A stretch of DNA of 64,000 nucleotides from Limnobaculum xujianqingii (GCF_013394855.1 NZ_JABMLK010000001.1:620001-684000); one strand, 5' to 3'; positions 45,098-54,569 are shown, numbered from the stretch's first letter. Numbers and translations: made by a program. Notes: a model not told the origin generated them from the letters alone.

Positions 45098-46237
45098 ATG
45101 CCAATGAAACAAGCTCCGATTAATCAAGAAACACCTTATCTTCTGCTGGATATCAATAAGCTGGACGCTAACATTGCGAGAATGAAAGCACATCTGGCAC
45201 CACTAAATATCACCTTGCGTCCTCATGTAAAAACCAATAAATCTGCTCAGGTTGCCGATCGCTTCTTTAATACGGCTGACAGACCAATTACTGTTTCAAC
45301 GCTACATGAAGCTGACTTTTTTGCTCAACATGGTTTTACTGACATTTTATATGGAGTAGCCATTGCACCGAATAAATTTGAACATGTGAGAAAGTTAATC
45401 AGCGAAGGTATCGATCTTAAGCTGATTCTGGATAATGTTCAGACGGCTCAACTGTTGCTGGATTTTTCGTCGTTACATCATCTTTCCATTAAGGTATTAC
45501 TGGAAATTGATAGCGATGGGCATCGCTCTGGTTTACCACCCTGTGATGCGGAAATTGAACAAATTGTCGGATTACTTCAGGGAAGTTTAGTCACTATATG
45601 TGGCGTAATGACCCATGCGGGTAACTCTTATAACAGCCGTTCCCTCAGTGAAATAGAGCAATATGCCAATCAGGAGCGGGATGCTGTAGTTTCCAGTGCA
45701 GAGATGCTGCGATCGTTAGGGGTTAATGTCACTATTGTCAGCGTTGGCTCAACGCCAACAGCGCTCTTTTGCAAGGATCTCACTGGGGTCACTGAAGTCC
45801 GGGCCGGAGTTTTTGCCTTTTTCGATTTAGTCATGGCTGGCTTAGGTGTTTGTAAACCGGATGATATTGCGCTATCGGTTGTCACAACGGTGATCGGACA
45901 CCAGAAAGAAAAAGGCTGGGTCATTGTGGATGCTGGCTGGATGGCCCTTTCTCGGGATCGTGGAACCGCTAACCAAAAGGTTGATCAGGGCTATGGCATC
46001 GTATGTGATATGAACGGAAGACCCATTGGCGATCTGATTGTCAGCGCAGCTAATCAGGAACACGGTATTATTAGCTCCAGAAGCGGTAAGCATGTAGATG
46101 GGCTTCCGGTGGGAACGCAATTGCGCATTCTGCCTAATCATGCCTGTTCTACTGCTGCTCAATATAGCGGTTATTATCTGCTTAATTTGGATGGAAGTGC
46201 CGATACATACTGGCCGAGAATCAATGGCTGGCAGTAA
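45098..46237 (+). CDS. D-threonine aldolase / D-serine dehydratase-like PLP enzyme
   Basis: The 379-residue fold-type III enzyme has the PLP lysine in RPHVKTNKS near residue 50. A C-terminal DSD1-type metal site is indicated by NQEHGIISS and LPNHACSTAAQ. It would act on D-beta-hydroxy amino acids such as D-threonine. ATG 45098 follows a GGAGG ribosome site by five bases; an upstream ATG at 45086 overlaps that site. A divergent LysR gene is the likely regulator. Confidence 0.82.
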   Translation: MPMKQAPINQETPYLLLDINKLDANIARMKAHLAPLNITLRPHVKTNKSAQVADRFFNTADRPITVSTLHEADFFAQHGFTDILYGVAIAPNKFEHVRKLISEGIDLKLILDNVQTAQLLLDFSSLHHLSIKVLLEIDSDGHRSGLPPCDAEIEQIVGLLQGSLVTICGVMTHAGNSYNSRSLSEIEQYANQERDAVVSSAEMLRSLGVNVTIVSVGSTPTALFCKDLTGVTEVRAGVFAFFDLVMAGLGVCKPDDIALSVVTTVIGHQKEKGWVIVDAGWMALSRDRGTANQKVDQGYGIVCDMNGRPIGDLIVSAANQEHGIISSRSGKHVDGLPVGTQLRILPNHACSTAAQYSGYYLLNLDGSADTYWPRINGWQ

Positions 46238-46249
46238 TCGTTTTTAATT

Positions 46250-46288
46250 AGCCGCTTAATCCCTGAATATCAGGAAAATTAAGCGGCT
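46250..46288. terminator. Bidirectional hairpin between convergent genes
   Basis: AGCCGCTTAAT and ATTAAGCGGCT form an 11-bp stem whose loop contains a smaller stem, CCTGA-ata-TCAGG. It lies between the aldolase-like gene and the convergent lipoprotein gene and has T-rich flanks on both sides. Confidence 0.65.
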
Positions 46289-46298
46289 ATTAAATCAC

Positions 46299-47048
46299 TT
46301 AGCGCTTTTCACAAGGTTCTGGCGCATAACGAGAATCCTGAGGGAAAGCCTGCGGTTTGCAGTCTGGTAATTTTTCCGGCGCTATTTCAAATATTGCCAC
46401 ACCAATAATGCCGGTATTTTTCACATCGCCAGCAAGGGATTTAGCGGCATAGCTCTCTCCTGGTTTAGAGAAGCGGAATGCGGCTACCGCAGAGTCGCTC
46501 TTGCGGAATCCTTCAATTTGCAGTGATGAGCCCGGACGAAGCAGATAACCTGAACGTGACAGCGACCCGGCCTGACCTGAAATAACGTCTAATCCATCAA
46601 TGGTGGCTACCACTTCATAAGTCGTGGTATTACTGCGGTTGCGGAAAGAGAGTTGATAGCGATCCCCTTCTTTAGCACTTAGCGCGTACTCGCCGTTACT
46701 ACGCTGTTTGATGGTCATATTACGACCACTGTCATCCTGAATGTTCATTTTTATCGATGGTACTAAAGTCAGGTCAGTTCGATTTTGGCCAGTGACTTTC
46801 GAGCCATTATAATAAATTTCCACCACGCTCTCTGGCGTATTACGTAAGCGGGTAGCTTCAACGCTGACGACGCTTGAATTAACATTCTCACCCCATTTAG
46901 TACCCAGATTCTGAGATAATCTGGCTGATGGAGCACTGTCTTCCATGACCGGTGATTCAGAGGAAACTTGCTGCTGATTACTACATCCGGCAAGGATGAT
47001 AATCAGACCAAAAATTAAGGCGATATTACGTTTGAAATTGATTTTCAT
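46299..47048 (-). CDS. Uncharacterised lipoprotein
   Basis: The 249-residue protein begins with a signal peptide and lipobox (IALIFGLIIILAGCSNQ). The mature part has beta-rich stretches (VSVEATRLRNTPESVVEIYY, FRNRSNTTTYEVVATIDGL) and a GIIGVAIFEIAPEKLP segment near the end, with two Cys residues near the C-terminus that may pair. I recognise no family. It stands alone. Confidence 0.7.
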   Translation of the reverse strand: MKINFKRNIALIFGLIIILAGCSNQQQVSSESPVMEDSAPSARLSQNLGTKWGENVNSSVVSVEATRLRNTPESVVEIYYNGSKVTGQNRTDLTLVPSIKMNIQDDSGRNMTIKQRSNGEYALSAKEGDRYQLSFRNRSNTTTYEVVATIDGLDVISGQAGSLSRSGYLLRPGSSLQIEGFRKSDSAVAAFRFSKPGESYAAKSLAGDVKNTGIIGVAIFEIAPEKLPDCKPQAFPQDSRYAPEPCEKR

Positions 47049-47331
47049 GCTAGCTCCTGCCTGTGGCTTTCGTTCCTGTAAGATGACAAATCAAATTGAA
47101 TATAACTGATGTGATAGCAACCAACTGATGATTGTTTAGCCATTATTCATTAATGCTATTTCTTTTTCCAGTTTGGCAGTGATGATAAACCACCATTAAT
47201 TATTCAGGGTCAGTTAAATCATCTGCTTTACTAAGATCTTTCTCCCGTTTTTAACCGGCTTTATCCAGTAAAGTACTTATTCAAATTTCACTGATATACG
47301 GTGGTCTAATCACAACCCAAGAGGAAGCCCG

Positions 47332-47703
47332 ATGAAATATAACCCGACAGTTTGGTTTGAAATTTATGTTTCAGATATGGAAAGAGCCGTTCGTTTTTAC
47401 CAGTCACTGTTAAATATTGAATTAACAAAGCTGACTGATACCGACACTGAGTATTTTATGTTTCCTTATCAGGAAGGTATTGAAGGTTCTGGTGGAGCTC
47501 TGGTTAAAAGCCATGAAGGTGCTCCGGGAAGCGCAGGATCTCGCATTTATCTGGCTTGTTCCGACTGCGCTGTGCAAATTAGCAAAGTTGAAGCAATTGG
47601 CGGACGGGTTGTATCACCAAAACAATCTATCGGAGAGTTTGGCTTTTGTGCCACGATTGAAGACACTGAAGGGAATGTGATTGGTTTGCACAGTATGCAA
47701 TAA
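47332..47703 (+). CDS. VOC (glyoxalase-fold) family protein
   Basis: The 123-residue protein has the VOC pattern: VWFEIYVSDMERAVRFYQSL, IYLACSDCAVQISKVEAIGG and ATIEDTEGNVIGLHSMQ. Such proteins bind metals or small electrophiles; its substrate is unknown. An AGAGGAAG ribosome site lies before ATG 47332. The 283-bp region upstream shows only promoter-like sequence. Confidence 0.88.
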   Translation: MKYNPTVWFEIYVSDMERAVRFYQSLLNIELTKLTDTDTEYFMFPYQEGIEGSGGALVKSHEGAPGSAGSRIYLACSDCAVQISKVEAIGGRVVSPKQSIGEFGFCATIEDTEGNVIGLHSMQ

Positions 47704-47720
47704 ATGATGTTTGAATAACA

Positions 47721-47746
47721 AAAAAGGAGGTATCCCTCCTTTTTTT
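47721..47746. terminator. Bidirectional terminator
   Basis: AAAAAGGAGG-tatc-CCTCCTTTTT followed by more T residues: a strong hairpin between the VOC gene and the convergent DUF1471 gene, with A- and T-runs that serve both directions. Confidence 0.9.
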
Positions 47747-47754
47747 CATACTGA

Positions 47755-48009
47755 TTACTTATAAATAACAGCAACACCATTCAATTTATTATCGCCACCG
47801 GCGGAGATAATCTGATAGGCACTGGCACTCGCCTTATCAGCTTTTTGGGATAATTGTCTTTCCAATTGATCGAGCGTACTGGCACCAGACACCGAAACGC
47901 TGCCCACCTTATTTAAACCGTTACCAGAACTTACCTGATTTGCCGCAAATGCACTTACAGAGGAGGCTCCCGCCATTAATGCTGCTAATACTAATTTAGT
48001 CACTTTCAT
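47755..48009 (-). CDS. DUF1471 (YdgH/BhsA/McbA) periplasmic protein
   Basis: The 84-residue protein has a signal peptide (KLVLAALMAGASSVSAFAA) and the DUF1471 core with KVGSVSVSGASTLDQLERQL and YQIISAGGDNKLNGVAVIYK. Members respond to stress, metal or biofilm signals in enterobacteria. It is free-standing. Confidence 0.88.
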   Translation of the reverse strand: MKVTKLVLAALMAGASSVSAFAANQVSSGNGLNKVGSVSVSGASTLDQLERQLSQKADKASASAYQIISAGGDNKLNGVAVIYK

Positions 48010-48163
48010 TTAATTACACCTCGTAAAATATTTGAGAAAAGTACTGCTTTCGGGATGTATTCTACGGTGTGATATCTGACCTGAGCATGACCGAAAAATG
48101 ACAATTTTGTCATCTGACAAAAATATACATTTCTTTAGAAAAGATAGGGATAGATAAGTTATA

Positions 48164-48192
48164 CCCCATCAATATAAATAACATTGATGGGG
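48164..48192 (-). terminator. Terminator-like hairpin after the AhpD-like gene
   Basis: CCCCATCAAT and ATTGATGGGG form a perfect 10-bp stem with a 9-base loop. It lies 79 bp past the AhpD-like stop, in the gap before the DUF1471 promoter. The downstream T content on the minus strand is low. Confidence 0.55.
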
Positions 48193-48270
48193 CCTGAAAT
48201 TGACGAAATTTGTTAATTTCTACTCAAAGTGGAATATAAAAAATTCAATAACAACACGCATCCGGCAATA

Positions 48271-48702
48271 TTACTGACGCAAACTAATAGCAATACGGTT
48301 AAATGCATTCATTAAACCAATTGCCAGGGTTAGATCAGATATTTCATTATCCGCGAAATGTTGTTGTAACCGCTGATAAAGCTCATCAGAGCTATTTTCA
48401 ACTGAAATATGAGTCAATCCCTCGGCCCACTGCAGTGCAACCTTCTCTTTTTCACTGAAGGCTGACGATATTTGCCATCCAGCCAGAGTGTCGATTTTAT
48501 CGTTAGAAACATTCAGTTTACGCAATTCATCGGTATGCATTTTTAAACAAAAAGCACAGCCATTAATTTGAGAAATACGTAAATCAAGTAAAGCAATCAG
48601 CTCAGGACCGACTGAACTGCCATGAAGCGCTTGTTTACAGGCAATGAGCCCCTGATAAGCCTGAGGGGAAAGTTTAGGATAAGAAAGACGTAGCTGAGAC
48701 AT
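48271..48702 (-). CDS. Carboxymuconolactone decarboxylase / AhpD-like protein
   Basis: The 143-residue all-helical protein has the AhpD motif INGCAFCLKMHTDELRKLN, where the CxxC and His are the redox centre. It may reduce peroxides through a thiol relay. It is divergent from the MocR-type gene, with 89 bp between starts, so that regulator probably controls it. Confidence 0.87.
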   Translation of the reverse strand: MSQLRLSYPKLSPQAYQGLIACKQALHGSSVGPELIALLDLRISQINGCAFCLKMHTDELRKLNVSNDKIDTLAGWQISSAFSEKEKVALQWAEGLTHISVENSSDELYQRLQQHFADNEISDLTLAIGLMNAFNRIAISLRQ

Positions 48703-48791
48703 GATGTTCTCCAGAGTGATATTTGATGACTAGTTTTGTATAAATATGCCCTACAATAAAGAGCCATAAATTGACTTTTTTTATAGGCCAT

Positions 48792-50216
48792 ATGAATCGT
48801 TTTTTAACTGACATCAACTTCTCTACTCAACTGCCTGTCTATCAGCAACTATGCTGGCATATAAAACAGGCTATTTTTGATGGTCAGCTAAAGTCCGGTC
48901 AGCGTATTCCATCTACCAGAAATCTGGCAAACCAACTGAATATCGCCAGAGGTACGGTAGAAAAAGCCTATGACATACTGACAGATGAAGGATTGCTGAT
49001 AACTAATCAGCAGCGCGGTACTTTCGTCGCCAATATTCCATTAGCCATTCAGCCTGCACAAAACTTACAACATAATCATTTAAGTTCTGATTTGAAGGTC
49101 AGCGATCGACTGTTGCCTTTTCAATTGGGGGTACCTGCGGTAGATGCTTTTCCTTTAGCTAAATGGAACCGATTACTGGGCCATGTTAGTCGCACCATCA
49201 GAAACTCGCTGTTAGCCTATCCGGATCCGCAGGGTGAAATGCCACTACGTGAGGCTATCGCCAGCTATTTAAGAATCTCACGCGGTATTGATTGTCATCA
49301 GAATCAAATATTTATTACTGCGGGCTACAGTTCAGCTGTTCGCTTAATCACATCAATTATTCTGGCTGTCAGTGACAAAATAGCCCTTGAGAACCCCTGC
49401 TTTCCTCAATCCCGTATTCTTCTGTCAAATCTTGGCTATCAAACCATTCCTGTTGAAGTTGATAGTAATGGTCTTAACCCTGCGTTTCTTAACCCGGATA
49501 CTGCTAAAGCCATTTTATTAACCCCGGCTCATCAAAGCCCGTTAGGCGTGACATTAACGCTGGAACGCCGACTTAAGTTAATCGACTGGGCAACACAAAA
49601 TAACCATTGGCTGATTGAAGATGATTATGATGGCGAATACCGCTATATCGGCTACCCTTTACCTGCATTAAAAAGTCTGGATACTCAACAGCGGGTTTTT
49701 TATGTTGGTTCCTTCAGTAAAGTATTGTTTCCGGCCCTCAGACTGGCCTATTTCGTGGTTCCTGAATCACTTATTGAAGCCTTCAGCCAGTCTTTCAAAT
49801 TCCAGCCCTGTTTATGCCCGGTATTAACTCAATTAACCGTGGCTAAATTTATGAGCGATGGACACTTTTTCCGCCATTTGAAAAAGATGCGACAGCTATA
49901 TGCCAAACGACGAGAACTGTTAGCTTGTGCTCTGGAAAAAAACTGTCCATCGGTTTCTAAAATTGAATGTCATCAGGGTGGTATGAATATTATTGCTCAC
50001 CTGCCATCTCATCTTAATGATAAGAAGATAGTGTCCAAAGCCAGACAGCACCAGTTAGCTATTGAAGCATTGAGTGATGGATATGCAACTGAAACAACGC
50101 CAGAGAAAAAACAAAATGGATTACTGTTAGGATTTACCAATATCGACAGCAGAGAAAACGCTGAACAGATTTGTTGTGCCTTACAGGAGGTAATAAATAG
50201 TGAATCGAAATCATGA
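48792..50216 (+). CDS. MocR-type GntR/aminotransferase regulator
   Basis: From ATG 48792 (MNRFLTDINFSTQLPVYQQL) this 474-residue protein has a GntR winged HTH (RIPSTRNLANQLNIARGTVE) and a type I aminotransferase-like domain. PLP-lysine sits in VGSFSKVLFPALRLAY. MocR/PdxR proteins use PLP as a sensor. It is divergent from the AhpD-like gene and may repress or activate it. Confidence 0.88.
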   Translation: MNRFLTDINFSTQLPVYQQLCWHIKQAIFDGQLKSGQRIPSTRNLANQLNIARGTVEKAYDILTDEGLLITNQQRGTFVANIPLAIQPAQNLQHNHLSSDLKVSDRLLPFQLGVPAVDAFPLAKWNRLLGHVSRTIRNSLLAYPDPQGEMPLREAIASYLRISRGIDCHQNQIFITAGYSSAVRLITSIILAVSDKIALENPCFPQSRILLSNLGYQTIPVEVDSNGLNPAFLNPDTAKAILLTPAHQSPLGVTLTLERRLKLIDWATQNNHWLIEDDYDGEYRYIGYPLPALKSLDTQQRVFYVGSFSKVLFPALRLAYFVVPESLIEAFSQSFKFQPCLCPVLTQLTVAKFMSDGHFFRHLKKMRQLYAKRRELLACALEKNCPSVSKIECHQGGMNIIAHLPSHLNDKKIVSKARQHQLAIEALSDGYATETTPEKKQNGLLLGFTNIDSRENAEQICCALQEVINSESKS

Positions 50217-50273
50217 TAAAAGCCCACAAGGTGCCCGTTAACAGGACACCTTGATAACTTCCTTCAAGATCTT

Positions 50274-51338
50274 TTAGCTTGCATTCAATACAGGATAATC
50301 GGTATATCCTTGAGCACTACCGCCAAAAAAAGTATTACGATCGGCGTCATTCATCGGCGCATTTGCTTTTAGCCGCTCAACAAAATCGGGGTTGGCAAGC
50401 ACCATCTGACCATAAGCTTCAAGTTCAGCCAGACCGGATTGCACATCACTACCGATTTTCTCCCGAGGCTGACCGGGACGATTAACAATCAGAGTTTGTG
50501 TCCAGCGTTCGCGCATCTCTTTTAGCAACGTTTCATTGCCTTGCTCCATAATGTGCAAATAAGCCAGCCCCAATTTATTCAACTCAGCAACCAGATAGCG
50601 GTAAAGAGCGGGCCCTTCGTCACCTTCATCAATACCCCACATGGTAATACCTGGAGATAACCGAATAGCCGTTCTGTCGGCACCAATTTATTCAGCTACC
50701 GCGGCAGCCACTTCTAACGCAAAGCGAGCCCGATTCTCTATTGAGCCGCCATATTCATCAGTACGGGTATTAGCACTGGGTGCTAAAAACTGTTGGATCA
50801 GATAGGCATTTGCACCATGAATCTCTACACCATCAGCGCCAGCTTCAATGGCACGACGCGCCGCAAAACGAAAATCAGCCACGGTCTGACGTACTTCTTC
50901 GGTACTCAATGCTCTGGGAACCGGAATATCCTGCATACCTTTAACGGTAAACATTGGCGTTGCCGGGGCAATAGCAGAAGGCGCAACCCCCTGACGATGA
51001 TGAGGCGTATTATCAGGATGCGACATACGTCCGGCATGCATCAGTTGAATAAAGATATGCCCACCTTTGTTATGAATTGCAGTGGTTATTTTGCGCCAGC
51101 CAGCAACATGTGCATCGGTATAAATTCCCGGCGTCATCAGATAGCCTTGCCCGTCATCGGAAGGTTGAGTACCTTCTGCCACAATGAGACCAATAGTAGC
51201 GCGTTGTGCGTAGTATTCAGTAGCCAGCTCACCCGGAGTGCCGTCGTATTGTGCTCTGCTACGGGTCATTGGCGCCATAACCAGACGGTTTGATAAGGTA
51301 TAACGACCAACCTGAACCGGAGTAAATAGCTTATTCAT
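50274..51338 (-). pseudogene. Old yellow enzyme (alkene reductase) with in-frame TAA
   Basis: From ATG 51338 (MNKLFTPVQVGRYTLSNRLV) the frame runs through OYE motifs (HIFIQLMHAGRMSHPDN, VEIHGANAYLIQQFLAP, RTDEYGGSIENRARF) to VAAAVAE, then TAA at 50688-50690. It continues unshifted as IGADRTAIRLSPG to NTFFGGSAQGYTDYPVL. Relatives have Glu here (VAEEIGADR), so GAA to TAA is the likely change. The short product would lack the C-terminal third of the FMN barrel. A divergent LysR gene was its probable regulator. An intact NemA lies at 55858, so function may be covered. Confidence 0.88.
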
Positions 51339-51488
51339 GATCAATTCCTTGTGTATTGTCGGTACCGGCAACAGTGCTTTTCTGTACCATCCGAAGATTA
51401 ATTTGTGCTCGGGAGTATCATGGTTTAAAAACAAAATGGGATAAATAGGGTAAAATGGAAATCATTAATCCATTTATGGAGCAATTGG

Positions 51489-52364
51489 ATGGAAATGCTA
51501 AATGATATGGCGCTGTTTGTTGAGGTGGTAAAAGCCATGAGCTTTCGCAGAGCTTCGGAAGCCACTGGCGTACCCAATTCAACGCTTTCACGGCGCATCA
51601 GTGCATTAGAAAAAGCAATTGGCTTGAGATTGCTACACCGCACTACCCGCAAAATTGAACTAACAGAAGCAGGTCAAATCTATTATGACCGCTGTCGACG
51701 AATTGTAGAAGAAGCCCGACTGGCGCATGAAGCGTTAGGCGATATTCTGGCACAGCCGAGTGGCCTGTTGCGCGCCTCTTTACCGGTAGACTTTGCCATT
51801 AACTATATGGTGCCGCTGCTGATTGAATTTGCCGAACAATATCCAGATATCCGGTTTGAATTTGACTTAACGCCCCGCAGAGTTGATCTGGTAACCGAAC
51901 CTTTTGATGTTGCTATTCGTATTGGAGAACAGAAAGATTCAAACCTGATTGCCCGGCTGCTGGCCAATCTTCCGGCTCATCTTTATGCTTCACCTAAATA
52001 TCTTGAAAAGCATGGTGAACCTTCTCACCCTCAGGAACTTATCCAGCATCAATGTTTAGGTTTTCCCCGAAATGGTGTCTGGACGCTGCATAATTTCGAC
52101 GCAGAAGACAAAGTTGAAATTAATGTGAGTGGCCGATTTATGTTGAATAACGTGGGTATGATTAAACGCCTTGCCGCTTTCGATCAAGGAATTGTACTGT
52201 TACCACAGGAAGTGGTTACTGAAGATCTGGCTGAGGGGCTCCTGCATCGAATATTACCACAGTGGCAGGGAGTACCGGTTCCAGTCTATGCCCTGACAGA
52301 AACCCGGTTATTACCGGCAAAAACCCAACGTTTTATTGAGTTTTTGCGGGATAGGATGAGATAA
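51489..52364 (+). CDS. LysR family regulator next to the OYE pseudogene
   Basis: The 291-residue protein has a LysR HTH (MSFRRASEATGVPNSTLSRR) and a typical LysR effector domain ending in FIEFLRDRMR. ATG 51489 has GGAG seven bases upstream. It is divergent from the broken alkene reductase, 150 bp away, so it probably controlled it and may now lack its main target. Confidence 0.88.
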   Translation: MEMLNDMALFVEVVKAMSFRRASEATGVPNSTLSRRISALEKAIGLRLLHRTTRKIELTEAGQIYYDRCRRIVEEARLAHEALGDILAQPSGLLRASLPVDFAINYMVPLLIEFAEQYPDIRFEFDLTPRRVDLVTEPFDVAIRIGEQKDSNLIARLLANLPAHLYASPKYLEKHGEPSHPQELIQHQCLGFPRNGVWTLHNFDAEDKVEINVSGRFMLNNVGMIKRLAAFDQGIVLLPQEVVTEDLAEGLLHRILPQWQGVPVPVYALTETRLLPAKTQRFIEFLRDRMR

Positions 52365-52406
52365 CTAATTAGCGATACAGCGTGCAAAACAGAGGATTTT
52401 ATAAAA

Positions 52407-52859
52407 CTACCGTCTTGATGGATAAGCATTAATCCATTGTCTGAATGAGCTCAAAATATGGTTAAAATCCTCTTTTTGTAAAGCAAAAACCAGACGCCAG
52501 TCCTTCTCTTCTCCGAATTCATTCTTCAGTGGAAAATGCGGTTTTAATTCACAGTTGAGGATAAACGCTACTCTGACAACATCATTCTGGTAAGAAAGAA
52601 AAGCCAGCTCCAGACAAGGTTCAGTAAAGGATAAATTCGCATATTCAGGTAATCGGTTTTCTGCCAGCGCACTAAACCAATGATAAAGACGATTAAGGTC
52701 ACCCGTTTCCAGCGCAGGATCGACTTTATCAAAATGCTCAGATCCTTGTTTAACAGACAGGTTTAATAAGCACCAATTATCTGATTGATCGGGAAACTGA
52801 TAACCAACAATATCAAGGTCTAATGTGGTGGAACCATCAATGCTTGTTAGTGAAATCAA
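52407..52859 (-). CDS. WapI-like immunity family protein
   Basis: The 150-residue protein resembles the WapI immunity family: LDIVGYQFPDQSDNWCLLNL at the start, LNRLYHWFSALAENRL in the middle and PCLELAFLSYQNDVVRVAF later. Such proteins protect cells from contact-dependent or Rhs/WapA toxins. No toxin gene lies next to it, so it may be an orphan immunity gene. The match is from memory of the pattern. Confidence 0.55.
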   Translation of the reverse strand: MISLTSIDGSTTLDLDIVGYQFPDQSDNWCLLNLSVKQGSEHFDKVDPALETGDLNRLYHWFSALAENRLPEYANLSFTEPCLELAFLSYQNDVVRVAFILNCELKPHFPLKNEFGEEKDWRLVFALQKEDFNHILSSFRQWINAYPSRR

Positions 52860-52885
52860 TTAATTATCTCCATCTGATATAAAAG

Positions 52886-53764
52886 TCACTGCATAAGCGG
52901 TAATCTTGCCAACATCTGTTTTAATGCAATGGCATCCCACGGTGTATGCTCAGCGATAGTAATACCTACCACATCCGATATGTTAGCTATATCTTCCAGC
53001 ATACTCACCAAGGTTTCTATGCGTAATTTTCCATGAGGAATTCCGGGAAGCGCCGTTTCTCCTTCAGCAACCGGACGGGCAAAAAGCAGCGATCTAAACC
53101 AATGAGGATCGAGCGCATCTAAGTCTAAATGAACAACCAAGTGTTTAGCGCCGGTATTTTTAAACCAGTTAAGCAAACCATCGGTGCTGTGGGCTAACTC
53201 TTCTGCCGATATTGAAGGCAAATGCAAACGTTTCATCACTTCAATTTCATAAGGTTCGCCACCAGAAAAACCGGCATACAGTACCCGGTTAGCGTGGAAT
53301 GGCAATACTACTTGTTTTACAAAATCAGGATCGCCTTCTCCTAATAAATTACCTAATACCATGGCGTGACCATGAGAAAAATGCTGCGGGATATTAAGAT
53401 CCGGATGAGCATCAATCCATAACACGGCAACATCACCATCATAACGCTGGTTCAAATAAGAAAATGGCGCCAGGCTCACCAGACAATCCCCACCCAACGT
53501 CACAATACATTTTGGTTGATGGCGCTGAATAATGTGCTTTGCCGAATTGATCTGTTCAAGTAATGCATTTCGCGCAACCAGACCACTTTCCACAACCAGG
53601 GTATCATCGTGCAAAATGTTCTCCGGTGGCGGTATCGGAACATTTTCGGTTATTCCATGATGTTCTGGTGCCAGCCAGGCAAGCAACTGCGCGCCAAAGT
53701 GATAAACCGCATTATTTCCGCCCTGCCACTGCGGCATCAGAAGGCGAAGTGTGGAATCTGACAT
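52886..53764 (-). CDS. Arginase/agmatinase superfamily protein
   Basis: The 292-residue protein has ureohydrolase metal motifs: TLGGDCLVSLAPF, WIDAHPDLN and HLDLDALDPHWF. The first motif is GGDC where arginases have GGDH, so one metal ligand is Cys or is replaced, as in some divergent members. The substrate may be other than arginine or agmatine. It stands just before a TetR gene in the same direction. Confidence 0.8.
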   Translation of the reverse strand: MSDSTLRLLMPQWQGGNNAVYHFGAQLLAWLAPEHHGITENVPIPPPENILHDDTLVVESGLVARNALLEQINSAKHIIQRHQPKCIVTLGGDCLVSLAPFSYLNQRYDGDVAVLWIDAHPDLNIPQHFSHGHAMVLGNLLGEGDPDFVKQVVLPFHANRVLYAGFSGGEPYEIEVMKRLHLPSISAEELAHSTDGLLNWFKNTGAKHLVVHLDLDALDPHWFRSLLFARPVAEGETALPGIPHGKLRIETLVSMLEDIANISDVVGITIAEHTPWDAIALKQMLARLPLMQ

Positions 53765-53790
53765 GACAAAATCTCCTGAAATTAAAGGCG

Positions 53791-54387
53791 TTATTTACTT
53801 AGCGCTTTGGTCACTAATTTGTTGAATAAATCGATATGAACTGAAAAATCGAAATCAGGATCGATTGCCGTACGGGCGATCATTCCATCCACTAAGGCGT
53901 AAAGCCAGATTGAGGTACCATCAGGATCGAGATCATCGGCGATTAACCCTTTTTTCATGGCATCTTGTAGCAAATGTTTAAATGCGGTTCGCATCTGATT
54001 ATCGTTGGCTTTAAATACCGTTCTTAACCGTTCGTTTCTCGCGGTTTCAGCCAAAATCTCGATCCATAATCGATGATCCATCGGATAACCAGGATCAAAA
54101 ATGCAGCTGCTAATCACGCTAAGAATATTTATCAATGGCGATTCTGAATCATCCAGGTCATTCATTTTGGTAATGGCACCAGACATTTCATCTTCTACCA
54201 GCGTAGCAATAAAGGCCTCTTTATCAGGAAAGTAGCGATAAAGATTACCGGTACTCATTCCTACTGAGTTGGCCAATTCAGCCATCCCTGTGCCTCGAAA
54301 TCCTTTCTCGGAAAAACATTTAGCAGCTGACTCAAGAAGCTGAATCTGTGTAGAGGCTTTCTTTTGTTTGCGAGTTGTCATCACCAT
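53791..54387 (-). CDS. TetR family repressor
   Basis: The 198-residue protein has a TetR HTH (GFRGTGMAELANSVGMSTGN then LYRYFPDKEAFIATLV) and a helical ligand domain. It is divergent from the flavin reductase gene at 54570. Two matching palindromes lie in the gap, one right at its own start, fitting self-control and control of the neighbour. The arginase-type gene follows 26 bp downstream and may be co-transcribed. Confidence 0.88.
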   Translation of the reverse strand: MVMTTRKQKKASTQIQLLESAAKCFSEKGFRGTGMAELANSVGMSTGNLYRYFPDKEAFIATLVEDEMSGAITKMNDLDDSESPLINILSVISSCIFDPGYPMDHRLWIEILAETARNERLRTVFKANDNQMRTAFKHLLQDAMKKGLIADDLDPDGTSIWLYALVDGMIARTAIDPDFDFSVHIDLFNKLVTKALSK

Positions 54388-54394
54388 TAATCTC

Positions 54395-54461
54395 AGTAAA
54401 CGATCATTTACTAAAATTAAACTATCCCGGGCCTGAAAACAATAGTGAATGATCGTTTACT
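54395..54461. promoter_or_regulatory. Paired TetR operators
   Basis: AGTAAACGATCATTTACT (54395-54412) and AGTGAATGATCGTTTACT (54444-54461) are related 18-bp palindromes; the second in reverse complement differs from the first in one base. Centres are 49 bp apart in the divergent promoter region, so the adjacent TetR is the likely ligand. Confidence 0.8.
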
Positions 54462-54569
54462 GAATTTTATCGGTGACGGAGCTTTACATTTCCTTGTTTA
54501 TTAAATTGATTAGTTTATGTTTTCTTTCTATGTTGAATAGCAATGCCATTGTAATGAAAGGATCGCCCG

